Source of the DNA: a virus
Length of the DNA: 23,316 nt
Virus record (IMG/VR): IMGVR_UViG_3300028082_000007
Span: 1-23,316 of that record
Strand: one strand, 5' to 3'
The position numbers were made by a program, and so were the translations under genes. The notes beneath the pieces are model-generated. The model was not told where the DNA came from. It searched no databases and saw only the letters and a program-made list of their open reading frames with translations. Shown here piece by piece: positions 7,174 to 15,433 of the stretch (positions are counted from its first letter, which is position 1; every line of letters starts with the position of its first letter).

Positions 7174-7443
7174 TTAGATATAGACTTTGAGTCCGTTGAA
7201 CCGGACGATTAAGACACGTTTTATTTTTCGCGGGTGTGTTTCCCCGGCTTGCATGATGTTCACCGTATCACCGGCAGTATGGATCGAAGTAAGAATAGCC
7301 TTCGGGTAATCAATCCTTTCGCCGGTACTTAGTTTTACGAAGCGGATGGAAAACTCTTTGCGCCTTCCATCCGGCTCTTTTCTTTCCATAATCTTGAAAA
7401 TCTGGCTTATATGAATTCTTTTTTTTCCCATGCTCATAGGCAA
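7174..7443 (-). CDS. Hypothetical small beta-rich protein, 89 aa
   Basis: Not recognised. Residues 25-89 are predicted to be mostly beta strands (FSIRFVKLSTGERIDYPKAI, a loop with TAGDTVNI, and KRVLIVRFNGLKVYI), perhaps a small barrel. The start could be Met1, Met3 or Met5; MGKKRIHISQIF is the most natural N-terminus, which would put the start at 7431. The gene abuts the portal gene by 1 nt and comes after a 445-nt gap from terL. It could be a small head accessory protein. The function is unknown. Confidence 0.6.
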   Translation of the reverse strand: MPMSMGKKRIHISQIFKIMERKEPDGRRKEFSIRFVKLSTGERIDYPKAILTSIHTAGDTVNIMQAGETHPRKIKRVLIVRFNGLKVYI

Positions 7444-7888
7444 TTACTTAAGATTATCTATGCTTCCGACTGCAAAAAAAGTCACTATCAAACCGCATTG
7501 AAAGGACAAAAAAGGAATTTGCACGGGTTCTTTCGCTTACTTTCTAAGCCGTTTTTTAGAAAGGAAGGCGATTTTCTTTGCTACTTTCTTTGATCGCCTC
7601 CAATGAAAGAAGTCAAAAAGTTAAACATTCTAAAATATCAAACGTTTCACATGAAAATGAACTCATATTTAATGCTAAAAGTTGTTTTTCAGATTAATAA
7701 AGGATTCGGAAAGGGAAAAATTTTCCTTTACTTTACCTGCAGGGCGCGCACCGCCCTCAATGGAATTTGCGAACGCAAAAAAATAAATACCGTAATATGC
7801 TGGGGGATGTGGCAGATAATAAAATTAACATTTTCCCTCCCTAATAAGCATCACGCATGTGATACCTATGATTTCAATAACATTTTAA
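7444..7888. other. Non-coding island between terL and the 89 aa gene
   Basis: 445 nt with no convincing gene on either strand, unusual inside a tightly packed late operon. It contains a perfect 8-bp hairpin CTTTCTAA / TTAGAAAG (7540-7563), a GGCGAT / ATCGCC pair around 7567-7597, the stem AGGGCG / CGCCCT near 7740-7756 and a small dyad ATCAC-GCAT-GTGAT near 7850. I saw no Bacteroidetes promoter for the portal side. It may be a processing region, a packaging signal, or the scar of a lost gene. Confidence 0.55.
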
Positions 7889-9598
7889 TTAAAGGAAGAT
7901 AGCGCCGCCTGAAGATTTAGACGGTTCAACGAAATAGAAGTTCATCCCTGTAAAAAGAGTATCCCACGCGTCTGTGATGTGGGTTTTGTATTCGTCTGGT
8001 GTATCTGGTGTGTCTGGTGTACCTTCTGGTGTTTTGTCTTTTTCAAATCCATTTTTGCCTTGACGGATCCCTGATTGCTCCATAGCAATCTTAAGGTATT
8101 CATTATGGATTAAATTAAATGTTGGGAATAACAATGAAGGATCACCCTTGAGTGCAAGATCAATTTGTAGATGCTTCCAATCGTGTCGTGGTGCTTGACC
8201 GATGTATACTCCTGTGATTTTGTATCTATTTGCGTTGAATACCTTCATGACTGTTTCAGAATAACTCTCCGGATTATTACCTGATGTCCACACGAACGTG
8301 TGATCATAATAGAATACTACATCCTTGTTAATCTTTGGCAGATAGTAATCACAAACTACCTGGCATAAGTCTTGCAATTTCCTTGGTGTCTTGACAAAGA
8401 ATGAATGAATAGTTCTTAACTCATTACATATTACCTGACCTATTGCACATGAAGATATAGCAGCATTTGAATCGAATGCAATGTGGATAGGTTTGGTGAA
8501 GTCTACATCACCATCTCCCATACATCCAGACATGGTGAGTTTTTTCCAATCGCTACCTAATACAGATAGTCGGCCATTGTCTGGTGGTAAATAGAAGTGT
8601 ATGTTATCATCCAGGGCAGAGTAGAACCCATTCGCTACTTTGAACAGTCGTTCGTTCATGAATGCAGTTCGCCATATCAATGGTGGACTATCACGATACA
8701 TTTGCCATATAAAGTCTTCGCCAAGTACTTCATAATTATCAAATACATCATATTCAGCATAGAATACAGTGTATTCTTTTTTCTTTCCTTTTTGCGGAAC
8801 AATTGGCTTTTGATAACGACGTGCAAGGTTTAGATCGTCTCTTAACTCTTTTGCATGTCGAATCACATATTCTGTTTGTTCCGGCATGCCTTCATATCGC
8901 TTAGTCTCTTTGTATAGATTACGGATATAATTGATATGATCTACAGACATCTTATCTTCTTCTTCCAATATCCAACGTCCCATTTTGGATGTTGGCATAT
9001 CGGTTGAATACAACGTTGAATGATGCCACGGATTAGAATCAAAATATTGCTTATTGCCTCGGTTAGCTGGATTGACTTCCGATTTTATTTTATCGTAGCT
9101 CAGAAACTTTGCTTCCGGGCCAATGATCCAATCGAGCGACATGGAATTTGCAGACATGCCTTGATTGAATGATAGCACAACCATGATAGTGCCATTCCAA
9201 AAATGAAAGCAATTTTGCCATGCTTCGCGTAATGGCGGGCGTTTGGGTTGTTTGAAGTTTAGATTTTGTGGGGCGCGGCGGCCAACAAAGTAGTGAACGC
9301 CTTCGAAATATCCCCATTGTGCTAATGCGTGACAAATAGCCGGCAATGTATTGCCCCAGGCTTTTGCATAAGTAGGCGAAATAAGTGCGCCGGTACTGCC
9401 TGGCATTGCCCAGACACGCTGAAGAATAAAACGCGCATCAATGCCTTCTGATTTACCGGTTCCACGAGCTGCAACAATTCGTTCTTCATGTGCACTAACA
9501 ACCATAGCGGCACGTTGTGCACGGTTGAAAAACTTTTTAAAGGTTGGTTCAGCCGTATGAAGTGAGTTTAACTTGCTATTAATTTCTTGTTCATTCAT
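7889..9598 (-). CDS. terL: Terminase large subunit (ATPase and nuclease)
   Basis: 569 aa. The packaging motor cuts concatemeric DNA and pumps it through the portal. The N-terminal ATPase shows Walker A at residues 44-50 (ARGTGKS) and Walker B at about 155-162 (LDWIIGPE). The C-terminal RNase-H-like nuclease shows the expected acidic residues: Asp376 (HIAFDSNA), Asp432 (FYYDHT) and Asp543/Asp546 (ITDAWD). Both domains look intact. It overlaps the terS-like gene by 8 nt. A short proline-rich linker of repeated TPD units (residues about 524-535) sits before the last acidic motif and is coded by 9-bp tandem repeats. Confidence rests on both motif sets and synteny. Confidence 0.92.
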   Translation of the reverse strand: MNEQEINSKLNSLHTAEPTFKKFFNRAQRAAMVVSAHEERIVAARGTGKSEGIDARFILQRVWAMPGSTGALISPTYAKAWGNTLPAICHALAQWGYFEGVHYFVGRRAPQNLNFKQPKRPPLREAWQNCFHFWNGTIMVVLSFNQGMSANSMSLDWIIGPEAKFLSYDKIKSEVNPANRGNKQYFDSNPWHHSTLYSTDMPTSKMGRWILEEEDKMSVDHINYIRNLYKETKRYEGMPEQTEYVIRHAKELRDDLNLARRYQKPIVPQKGKKKEYTVFYAEYDVFDNYEVLGEDFIWQMYRDSPPLIWRTAFMNERLFKVANGFYSALDDNIHFYLPPDNGRLSVLGSDWKKLTMSGCMGDGDVDFTKPIHIAFDSNAAISSCAIGQVICNELRTIHSFFVKTPRKLQDLCQVVCDYYLPKINKDVVFYYDHTFVWTSGNNPESYSETVMKVFNANRYKITGVYIGQAPRHDWKHLQIDLALKGDPSLLFPTFNLIHNEYLKIAMEQSGIRQGKNGFEKDKTPEGTPDTPDTPDEYKTHITDAWDTLFTGMNFYFVEPSKSSGGAIFL

Positions 9599-10181
9599 CG
9601 ACTTCTTGTGCGTCAGTTGCAGTTTCTAACACTTTGCCTTTGAATAAGGCTCTGAATTCTTTTCTATGAGCTTCCAAATCCGGTATTGGTTCCATGCCGT
9701 CAAGAACCGATATATCATCTGTAGGTTCCCAATTTGGTGGAATCATCTGACTCCAATCAAAAATTTCATCGTCTTTATCTGCCCGGGTATATTTACCGAT
9801 TTTGTCAATGTTGGCGGCAACACCTTTAGAATCTTTATTTGCAACAGCTATGATATAACCTTCTTTTGCACCTTCGATTATCATGTGTCTATACCAGTCT
9901 TTAGAAGACAACCGTATATTTCCAACAATCTTTGTTATAGCAGCTACATCACGATAAGCTTGCGTCTGACTGATTATGTCAGTTAACCCGCCACATCCAC
10001 GTCTTAAAAATGAAACGAGATCCTTATCTGGCATTAAAGGATCTTCAAGTAGTTTTGCGACACTAAGCATTATGCGCTCTCTTATTTTATTTTCGCGTTC
10101 AGTTAATGAAACCAGGGCATCTTCTTTCGATTTAAAAAGATGCTGTTCAATTTTATCATATATAGATGATTCCTTTGCCAT
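9591..10181 (-). CDS. Terminase small subunit-like protein
   Basis: 196 aa from Met at 10181 (MAKESSIYDKIEQHLFK). TerS proteins recognise the packaging site and activate TerL. The product is a mostly helical protein with an acidic tail (ETATDAQEVDE). The terS call rests mainly on its place directly before terL with an 8-nt overlap. A longer frame begins at 10271, but its extra 30 codons contain a 15-bp hairpin (10239-10273) and look like leader RNA, so the internal start is preferred. Confidence 0.7.
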   Translation of the reverse strand: MAKESSIYDKIEQHLFKSKEDALVSLTERENKIRERIMLSVAKLLEDPLMPDKDLVSFLRRGCGGLTDIISQTQAYRDVAAITKIVGNIRLSSKDWYRHMIIEGAKEGYIIAVANKDSKGVAANIDKIGKYTRADKDDEIFDWSQMIPPNWEPTDDISVLDGMEPIPDLEAHRKEFRALFKGKVLETATDAQEVDE

Positions 10182-10238
10182 GGCTTTATTCTTTTTGTGA
10201 CTGTTCAATACCGTTGTATCGAGGAGAAAAGTTAAGTT

Positions 10239-10273
10239 CCTTATTTTTCCTTCTTCCTGAAGGAAAAACAAGG
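10239..10273. other. Long hairpin in the terS leader
   Basis: CCTTATTTTTCCTTC (10239-10253) pairs with GAAGGAAAAACAAGG (10259-10273) at 14 of 15 positions with a 5-nt loop. The A/T runs lie within the stem, so it is not a textbook terminator on either strand, although it could slow polymerase. It lies about 60 nt upstream of the preferred terS start. Confidence 0.6.
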
Positions 10274-10336
10274 GTCTTAAACTCTCCTAGCTGATGCTGA
10301 ATGTAGCTATCGTGACGTTAGCCGATCGATTACCGG

Positions 10337-10368
10337 ATAAAAGAAAAGGCAACACATCATGTATTGCC
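10337..10368 (-). terminator. Internal terminator before the terminase genes
   Basis: On the minus strand GGCAATACA / TGTGTTGCC (10360-10368 with 10348-10356) forms a 9-bp stem with one mismatch and a 3-nt loop, followed by TTTTCTTTTAT. It lies between the 248 aa gene and terS. A second stem TTATTCCCG / CGGGAATAA (10397-10427) directly follows the 248 aa stop. Together they should end or reduce transcription into the packaging genes. Confidence 0.75.
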
Positions 10369-10431
10369 CATTCTCCGCGATGCATAAAAGGTTCGATTAT
10401 TCCCGGAACGAAAGCTCGCGGGAATAACCGA

Positions 10432-11178
10432 TCAAATTTGTTTTGGTTCATTCAAAGCTGCTATTTCTTGTTCGATATTGGCCTTATCGGCTTCGTACAT
10501 AGTTAAACGCGAACGGGCATTCGTTTCAAGATTCTTCTTTCCTGCAGTTACTGCGTTGTCAATCGAAAGATTTGTACGCTTGATGTTCTCAGTCACGCGA
10601 TTCAGGCGATTCTGCAGATACACGGATTGTACGGTTGAATCGTTAGCGCCTTCAACATCTTCGTTTGTTGGTTCAACAATTGCGGTCCCGTCAAATTCAG
10701 CCCACAACGATTTTTTTTCATCTGATAAATCGGTTAATTGTTCGGCTAAATCTTTACGTTCGTCATCTGTCAGCGTATCATCATCCAATTCGGCATGAAT
10801 GGATGCCATCAATGGAACGATTTCCTGAATCCGTGAATAAGTTGCTTTTTTGTCATCGGTTAATGTCGAAACATCAACCTTTGAAATGGCAACATCCATG
10901 GATACTTCATCCTCGCTTGGATTTTTAGCTGCCGGTTCAGTGGCAGCAATGGTTTTGAAAGCATCCGGATTCGATTTCATTTTTGCTTCGATAGCTGCTA
11001 TTTTATTCACCAACATGGTGAAATGCATATCGAAAGCAGCGATTTCCTCTTTCACATCCTTGAAATATGTCAGATACTTTTTCTTGATTTCATCACTTGC
11101 CAATTTTTCAAACAAGACAACACCGTCTGCATAGTTGCGTTTTTTGTCACCCAACCAATTTTGAACTTGCTTAATCAT
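10432..11178 (-). CDS. Coiled-coil phage structural-operon protein
   Basis: 248 aa, not assigned to a family. It reads as long charged helices: residues about 20-70, 100-160 (TLTDDERKDLAEQLTDLSDE) and 180-245 (LQNRLNRVTENIKRTNLSID, ending EADKANIEQEIAALNEPKQI), with an acidic flexible section at about 80-95. There is no signal peptide and no enzyme motif. It starts 10 nt after the stop of the 219 aa gene and is followed by two hairpins. A late-operon position next to capsid genes suggests a minor head or internal assembly protein; a second scaffold is possible. Confidence 0.68.
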   Translation of the reverse strand: MIKQVQNWLGDKKRNYADGVVLFEKLASDEIKKKYLTYFKDVKEEIAAFDMHFTMLVNKIAAIEAKMKSNPDAFKTIAATEPAAKNPSEDEVSMDVAISKVDVSTLTDDKKATYSRIQEIVPLMASIHAELDDDTLTDDERKDLAEQLTDLSDEKKSLWAEFDGTAIVEPTNEDVEGANDSTVQSVYLQNRLNRVTENIKRTNLSIDNAVTAGKKNLETNARSRLTMYEADKANIEQEIAALNEPKQI

Positions 11179-11188
11179 ACTATTTTAA

Positions 11189-11848
11189 TTAAGGTGCGAC
11201 AACTGACAATGCATCCATATCAATGGGCGTACCCAAGAAAATAGTAGGCACAAACGAATCAGCTTCGAATGTGAATTTGTATCCGCGGCGATCTGCCGTT
11301 TTTTGTCCAAGATCAACAGCGGGCTTGATGTAACACAACATGCCTTTTTGACCGACCATAATTTGTTCGCCTCCTTTAGCTTCCAAAACAAGGTAGCCTG
11401 GTGTGTTGTTTACGTATCTGGCGAAGGCAGCGGCTTCCTTTAAATTACCTGGAAAGAAGAATTCACCTTTCTGAGTAAAAGATTGAGCGTCATCATCTCC
11501 CTGATTGTCGGCGCCATACTTTACCGTGTCTTTCGTACAATAGATATATTTCGGTGTCGATGTTCCATCTGAGAATACAAAAGCTCCTGCTGCAGTAACA
11601 TAATCTGCATCGACTGTAATTTCAGCCGGAAGAGCCGGTGCAGCGGAAACCATTGAATCCGGAACAAAAAGCACCCGTTGCTTGAAACCGCCCGGATTGT
11701 CTTGTCCTGCACTCCACAGTAATGGTGAAACTCCTATCGGAATTGCAGCTGCGCATAATGCAAAAGATGGGTGGGGAAACACGAACAATGCTATCATTAC
11801 AACAGCAAGAGTCAAAAGCGCAAATTTATTTCGTTTTAAATTTTTCAT
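11189..11848 (-). CDS. Late structural protein with hydrophobic N-terminus
   Basis: 219 aa. Residues about 8-38 (FALLTLAVVMIALFVFPHPS then FALCAAAIPIG) form a strong hydrophobic stretch after a basic MKNLKRNK, like a signal peptide or membrane anchor. That is unusual between capsid and terminase genes. The rest is beta-rich (EITVDADYVTAAGAFVFSDG; GYLVLEAKGGEQIMVGQKGM). I do not recognise the family; a decoration protein, vertex protein or tail-tube-like protein are possible. It follows the capsid gene after a partial terminator, which suggests lower expression than capsid. Conserved operon spacing supports a real gene. Confidence 0.7.
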   Translation of the reverse strand: MKNLKRNKFALLTLAVVMIALFVFPHPSFALCAAAIPIGVSPLLWSAGQDNPGGFKQRVLFVPDSMVSAAPALPAEITVDADYVTAAGAFVFSDGTSTPKYIYCTKDTVKYGADNQGDDDAQSFTQKGEFFFPGNLKEAAAFARYVNNTPGYLVLEAKGGEQIMVGQKGMLCYIKPAVDLGQKTADRRGYKFTFEADSFVPTIFLGTPIDMDALSVVAP

Positions 11849-11873
11849 TTCTTTGAAAATTAATGATTTACAC

Positions 11874-11905
11874 TAAGAAAAGGAGAAGGCTGTTAAGCCT
11901 TCGCC
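11874..11905 (-). terminator. Terminator or attenuator after the capsid gene
   Basis: On the minus strand GGCGAAGGCT pairs with AGCCTTCTCC (11896-11905 with 11882-11891) at 9 of 10 positions around a 4-nt loop, followed by TTTTCTTAG. It lies 15 nt past the capsid stop and 26 nt before the next start. The interrupted T-run suggests partial readthrough, which would set a high capsid-to-downstream ratio. Confidence 0.75.
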
Positions 11906-11919
11906 TGTTCCGTTATTGA

Positions 11920-12957
11920 TTAATAATCGCCGGCATAGTTCACACCGGTGTTGACTTGCTCGTTCGTTTGGAACACTTTTTGATGCACGTCCCTTATACG
12001 TGTATCGTACGATGCCTGAATCCAGAATTGAACTTCGTTCGGATCCTGATACGGATTACGTACTTGCACATACGCATCATCCCCTTGGTTATTGACGCCA
12101 ATATCTAACAGACCCGGCTTTTGCAAAGTCAGTTTGTCTCCGGTTCCCAAAGCCACATCATACTTAAGTTGCAGCCCTGGCGTTAGTGTATCAGATCTTA
12201 ATTGGGTGATCAACTGATCAACAGTCGGGATCTGGAACATCTTCGTCATTCTCCAAAGTGCCTGACGTGCACATTCGATTGGATTTTGAGCAGCATACAA
12301 GAAAACATCTCCTGTTGTACGGAGCAACGGATGTGCCGATCTTATAAATGCTACCATTTGTTGGTAGGCTGTATAATCAGCATCACCAGTGGGAAGCACA
12401 AATGCACCGGTGTTTTTCAGATTGTTATTTGCTGTCGATATTTCACCGGCAGTAGTCAAAATATCAAGCTTTGGAAAGAATCCCGTAAAAGCCGTCATAG
12501 GACTCATCACGGTCGTGTCTCTTTCTGCGAAAAATAATGCAAACGTGACATCTTCTGCGACTGATTTCACGACATTGGTCAAAATCAACAGTTCTAATGG
12601 ATGCCTTTTTGACTTGTTGTCAACCATTTCTCCCTGGTTGGAGATCACTTTTTTGTCTGTGTAATTCGTGATGTTGTCCACAATCTCTGCATACGTCCGT
12701 TCTGGCTTCAGACTCGATTCATAGAATTTCATCAATTCCTGTTCATTCCCAAGCGTCAAACCTGGAACGTATGGACGCAAAATACCTGCCTTACGACGTG
12801 TTGTGATCAATCGATCTTCACCTGTTACCTGAAGTATGTTAATACCCAAATTAGCACAGGTAGCGTTCAATGCAAAATACGGAAGTTCGCGAAGTACATC
12901 ATTGTACTGAATCGCCATACGAGTTAAACTCGCAATGTTAACGGATGGTGTTTCCAT
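11920..12957 (-). CDS. Probable major capsid protein
   Basis: 345 aa, a normal size for an HK97-fold capsid protein that has a separate scaffold. The assignment rests on position (protease, scaffold, then this gene, then an attenuator) and on the sequence: an N-terminal arm, an E-loop-like region (about residues 70-115, FYESSLKPERTYAEIVDNI), a central GDVFLYAAQNPIECARQALW helix and a C-terminal beta segment with YVQVRNPYQDPNEVQFW. I cannot confirm the fold without structure prediction. It starts 15 nt after the scaffold-like gene stop. There is no sign of damage. Confidence 0.75.
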   Translation of the reverse strand: METPSVNIASLTRMAIQYNDVLRELPYFALNATCANLGINILQVTGEDRLITTRRKAGILRPYVPGLTLGNEQELMKFYESSLKPERTYAEIVDNITNYTDKKVISNQGEMVDNKSKRHPLELLILTNVVKSVAEDVTFALFFAERDTTVMSPMTAFTGFFPKLDILTTAGEISTANNNLKNTGAFVLPTGDADYTAYQQMVAFIRSAHPLLRTTGDVFLYAAQNPIECARQALWRMTKMFQIPTVDQLITQLRSDTLTPGLQLKYDVALGTGDKLTLQKPGLLDIGVNNQGDDAYVQVRNPYQDPNEVQFWIQASYDTRIRDVHQKVFQTNEQVNTGVNYAGDY

Positions 12958-12972
12958 TTTCGTAATAAGTTA

Positions 12973-13386
12973 TTAAATTAATCCCTCTTCTTTTGCTTTC
13001 GTCAAAATGGAAAACGTGTCACCCGAATTCTTTTTACCAAATTCGGCCAAATCATCTTCAGTTGCCCCCAACTCTGATTCGCTTTTCACAGAAGCGCCTT
13101 TTGCACCCGATCCGGCTAACAGATTGTCAACTTGTGTTTGCAGTTCGGTTTTTTCACCTTCCAATTTGGTTTTAGCAGTCGTCAAGGTTTGTACCTCTGT
13201 TTGTGCAGCATCCAGTTTGGATTGAATTTCACTTTCATCCTGATTAGCGGCAAAAGCCTCTAACAGACTATCAGGCGTAATCTCTTTTGCTTCAGGATTA
13301 GCCTCTAAATAATGGGAAACCATGCTGTCCCAATTTGCAGCTTTTGCAGTCAACGCTGCGAGTTTTTCTTCAGTTAAAAGTTTCAT
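12973..13386 (-). CDS. Scaffold-like coiled-coil protein
   Basis: 137 aa. Residues about 50-92 form a regular coiled coil (DESEIQSKLDAAQTEVQTLT, continuing into EGEKTELQTQVDNLL). The flanks are acidic and flexible and the C-terminus is a short helix (DTFSILTKAKEEGLI). Phage scaffolds are small helical proteins encoded between the prohead protease and the capsid gene, exactly this position. The role is to template procapsid assembly and then be degraded or released. The call is from position and composition; no sequence family is claimed. It is separated from the protease by 3 nt, so translation is likely coupled. Confidence 0.7.
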   Translation of the reverse strand: MKLLTEEKLAALTAKAANWDSMVSHYLEANPEAKEITPDSLLEAFAANQDESEIQSKLDAAQTEVQTLTTAKTKLEGEKTELQTQVDNLLAGSGAKGASVKSESELGATEDDLAEFGKKNSGDTFSILTKAKEEGLI

Positions 13387-13389
13387 TTT

Positions 13390-14262
13390 CTAAACATTAA
13401 AATAATTGATTACATTTTCGAGCGTATCTATCCCGTCGATAAGTCCCATTTTTACGGCTTCAGAAGCAAAAAAAGTTTTGCCGGTTCCCCAATCTTTTTC
13501 TTGTCCCTTCAATCGATCTCCGCGACCGGTTGCAACGCTTTGAAGAAAATATTCGTTGTATTGATCACAGATTGCACGAACAGCTTCCGGCTTACCATTT
13601 ATGGCATCCGTGAAAGCTTTGTTTTTATCTGTTGATTTGGTAGCGTAAATTTCTTTCACGCTTATACCCTCCATTTCAAGTTGTTTGCTGTAATCAACCA
13701 AAGTAATGTAAGTACCGATGCTTCCGGTTTGTGCCAATTCGGAATTGGCAAAAATCATGTCACAAGCTGCAAGAATGCCATACATGGCAGAAAAAGCAAA
13801 GTCATCAACAAATCCGATCACGGTTTTATTTCGTTCGGCAATCTTGCTTACCATGAGGCGCATTGCATTGCTTTCGCCACCACCGCTTTCGCCTGTGATG
13901 ACCACTGCTTTAATATTTTGATTGTTGTAGCAACGTTGAAGAATATCGGCTTTTGTGTTCATGCCAACCGGTCCACAGAACTGGTCATTTTTGGTAATTA
14001 CGCCGTTAATGTTTAAAATGGCAATGGAATTTTCCGGAGCATCTTCCGGAGCAACACTAATTCCTGCGGGACTGATGACATAAGATTCGTTTTCTATGAT
14101 TGAAATTCGTAACGCTGACTTATCAGATGATTTTTTATCATCCGAATCATCCGATTCGTTACGAATTCCTTTCATCCAGTTAGTTACATAATGAATGTAA
14201 TTACCGGCAAATGCAGGTTCAATAAACCAGACGCCATTTAAAATGTTGTGATAGTATAACAT
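13390..14262 (-). CDS. S49-type (SppA/ClpP-fold) prohead protease
   Basis: 290 aa. In phages this family cleaves scaffold and capsid precursors during head maturation. The ClpP-like core runs from about residue 79 (NSIAILNINGVITKND). The region FVDDFAFSAMYGILAACDMI carries the likely nucleophile Ser158, followed by the family-typical GSIGTY at 180-184 and a candidate general-base Lys in ATKSTDKNKAF (about 209-215). The nearby TGESGGGESNAM loop fits the oxyanion region. It is the third gene of the late operon, directly before the scaffold. The first 78 residues are divergent. Active-site Lys choice is tentative. Confidence 0.85.
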   Translation of the reverse strand: MLYYHNILNGVWFIEPAFAGNYIHYVTNWMKGIRNESDDSDDKKSSDKSALRISIIENESYVISPAGISVAPEDAPENSIAILNINGVITKNDQFCGPVGMNTKADILQRCYNNQNIKAVVITGESGGGESNAMRLMVSKIAERNKTVIGFVDDFAFSAMYGILAACDMIFANSELAQTGSIGTYITLVDYSKQLEMEGISVKEIYATKSTDKNKAFTDAINGKPEAVRAICDQYNEYFLQSVATGRGDRLKGQEKDWGTGKTFFASEAVKMGLIDGIDTLENVINYFNV

Positions 14263-14316
14263 GCAGCTTAATTTTCTGCAATGTTATAGCCTTTTTAGAG
14301 GGAAGTAAAGGACTAA

Positions 14317-14772
14317 TTAAGGAAGGTATGTCAATGAATCGACGGTGTTTTTTGCCGCAAAATCAAGTTGATGGCCCGCAAAATCCGACATTTTACCAGG
14401 CGTTATCCGTTTCACTGTTCCGCGTAATGGATAAGTTTGTTGTCCGGATATCATCATCTCTCCTGTTGATAATGTATATCGTAAGATCATTCCGACTAAC
14501 TTTAATTGCTCGAAATAAATCTTATCGGCTGATGTTACACGGTTTGACGGGCATACGATGCTCACTTTGGTATCATATACCGTTCCCGGATCATCTTCCG
14601 AAGGCGTTGTGTCCACACTGATCTTGTTGTTCGCATGTGGCAACGTTTTCCAGTTTTTTCCGGAATTCAAAACAATGCGTACACCATTGTTCATATAGAA
14701 CATGGCAAGTACTTCCGATGGAAATACATATTCTGCAAGGATGATTCCACCCGCGTTATCAATGTCTGACAT
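14317..14772 (-). CDS. Hypothetical late protein, 151 aa
   Basis: Not recognised. Predicted almost all beta (YVFPSEVLAMFYMNNGVRIV, TVYDTKVSIVCPSN, GMILRYTLSTGEMMISG), so it could be a structural or capsid-associated protein. No signal peptide and no enzyme motif. It is the second gene of the late operon, between the 162 aa gene and the protease, with a 54-nt gap to the protease. A short tandem repeat of CATTTTTGATG units (14821-14851) lies upstream of its start. Confidence 0.65.
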   Translation of the reverse strand: MSDIDNAGGIILAEYVFPSEVLAMFYMNNGVRIVLNSGKNWKTLPHANNKISVDTTPSEDDPGTVYDTKVSIVCPSNRVTSADKIYFEQLKLVGMILRYTLSTGEMMISGQQTYPLRGTVKRITPGKMSDFAGHQLDFAAKNTVDSLTYLP

Positions 14773-14820
14773 AATAATTCAATTAGTTGATTTATAACTA
14801 TTTAACACTCAAATACTTAG

Positions 14821-14851
14821 CATTTTTGATGCATTTTTGATACATTTTTAC
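14821..14851. repeat. Short 11-bp tandem repeat
   Basis: CATTTTTGATG, CATTTTTGATA and a partial CATTTTTAC follow each other at 14821-14851, in the 97-nt gap between the first two late genes. The 11-bp period is close to one helical turn. It could be a binding site or simple replication slippage; function is not shown. Confidence 0.6.
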
Positions 14852-14869
14852 TTCAAAAAACGGACAAAA

Positions 14870-15358
14870 TCACACGCTTTGTCGGTGAAGTTTTTGTTTT
14901 GAATAGGCTCTTTTTTCGCGACGTCTTACCTCCTGGCGCCATCGGTAATAATCTTTCAAAAGTGCATCTTCGGTGATGGATGCGATTCCATATTTGCAAA
15001 TGAATTTCCAGACTGTGACGATGTACGGAATTCCTTCCTGATGTTTTTCGCCATCAAGTTCATCATGCAGTTCGGCAAAGAACATGTTTTCGATTTTCCG
15101 TTGAATTAGATCCTGGCTACGTTCACCAAGATAGTTGTATGTTTCCGGCGATTTGCCCAGGCGCCTGTCCGGCAAAGCTATTTCAAGGTTACCCCGATCC
15201 ACGGGACAGTTTACCGGGCGTTTCTGGGTTAAGTCCCAAATCAAATGATACAGATCCAAATTGTCAGGAAATGATACGGCTGTATTTTCATGGTAATTAT
15301 ACTTTCCGGTTACGAATTCCTGAAGATGCGCTTTAATGAAAATTTTAGTGGTAATCAT
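14870..15358 (-). CDS. Hypothetical first gene of the late operon, 162 aa
   Basis: Not recognised. It is helical, with a segment KFICKYGIASITEDALLKDYYRWRQEVRRREKR near the C-terminus (about residues 118-150) that is basic and could contain a winged-helix-like DNA-binding part. Early residues include PDNLDLYHLIWDLTQKRPVN. It is the first gene behind the late promoter, a place often taken by a late regulator or packaging accessory, but the sequence gives no direct proof. Start at 15358 lies about 30 nt from the predicted transcription start. Confidence 0.6.
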   Translation of the reverse strand: MITTKIFIKAHLQEFVTGKYNYHENTAVSFPDNLDLYHLIWDLTQKRPVNCPVDRGNLEIALPDRRLGKSPETYNYLGERSQDLIQRKIENMFFAELHDELDGEKHQEGIPYIVTVWKFICKYGIASITEDALLKDYYRWRQEVRRREKRAYSKQKLHRQSV

Positions 15359-15394
15359 GCCAGTAAGATTAGATTAATGAGCCTTTTTGCACTA

Positions 15395-15425
15395 CAAATA
15401 TACGTACTAATCAATGTATTACAAA
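15395..15425 (-). promoter_or_regulatory. Late-operon promoter
   Basis: On the minus strand TTTG (15422-15425), a 19-nt spacer and TATATTTG (15395-15402) match the Bacteroidetes consensus. It points into the head-gene operon, whose first start codon is at 15358. The paired GTAATATAAT repeats directly upstream could bind an activator. Confidence 0.75.
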
Positions 15426-15433
15426 ATAAATGT

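Noticed and set aside
7411-7902. Two plus-strand open frames (7411-7593 and 7603-7902) in the gap between terL and the 89 aa gene
   Set aside because: They have no recognisable family, no plus-strand promoter, and low-complexity translations, and they run into the antisense of neighbouring genes at both ends.
7994-8032. 9-bp tandem repeat as a possible regulatory repeat
   Set aside because: It lies inside terL and codes for the TPD-repeat linker in frame, so it is a protein-level feature.
9090-9522. Two minus-strand frames (9090-9335, 9322-9522) overlapping terL
   Set aside because: They are alternative-frame shadows of terL, whose ATPase motifs lie in the main frame.
10182-10271. Longer N-terminus for the terS-like protein from 10271
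   Set aside because: The extra 30 codons consist largely of a 15-bp RNA hairpin and read as an atypical N-terminus; MAKESSIYDKIEQ is more natural.
10391-10427. tRNA T-arm-like GTTCGATTATTCC
   Set aside because: It is part of the stem TTATTCCCG / CGGGAATAA after the 248 aa gene and no other tRNA arms are present.
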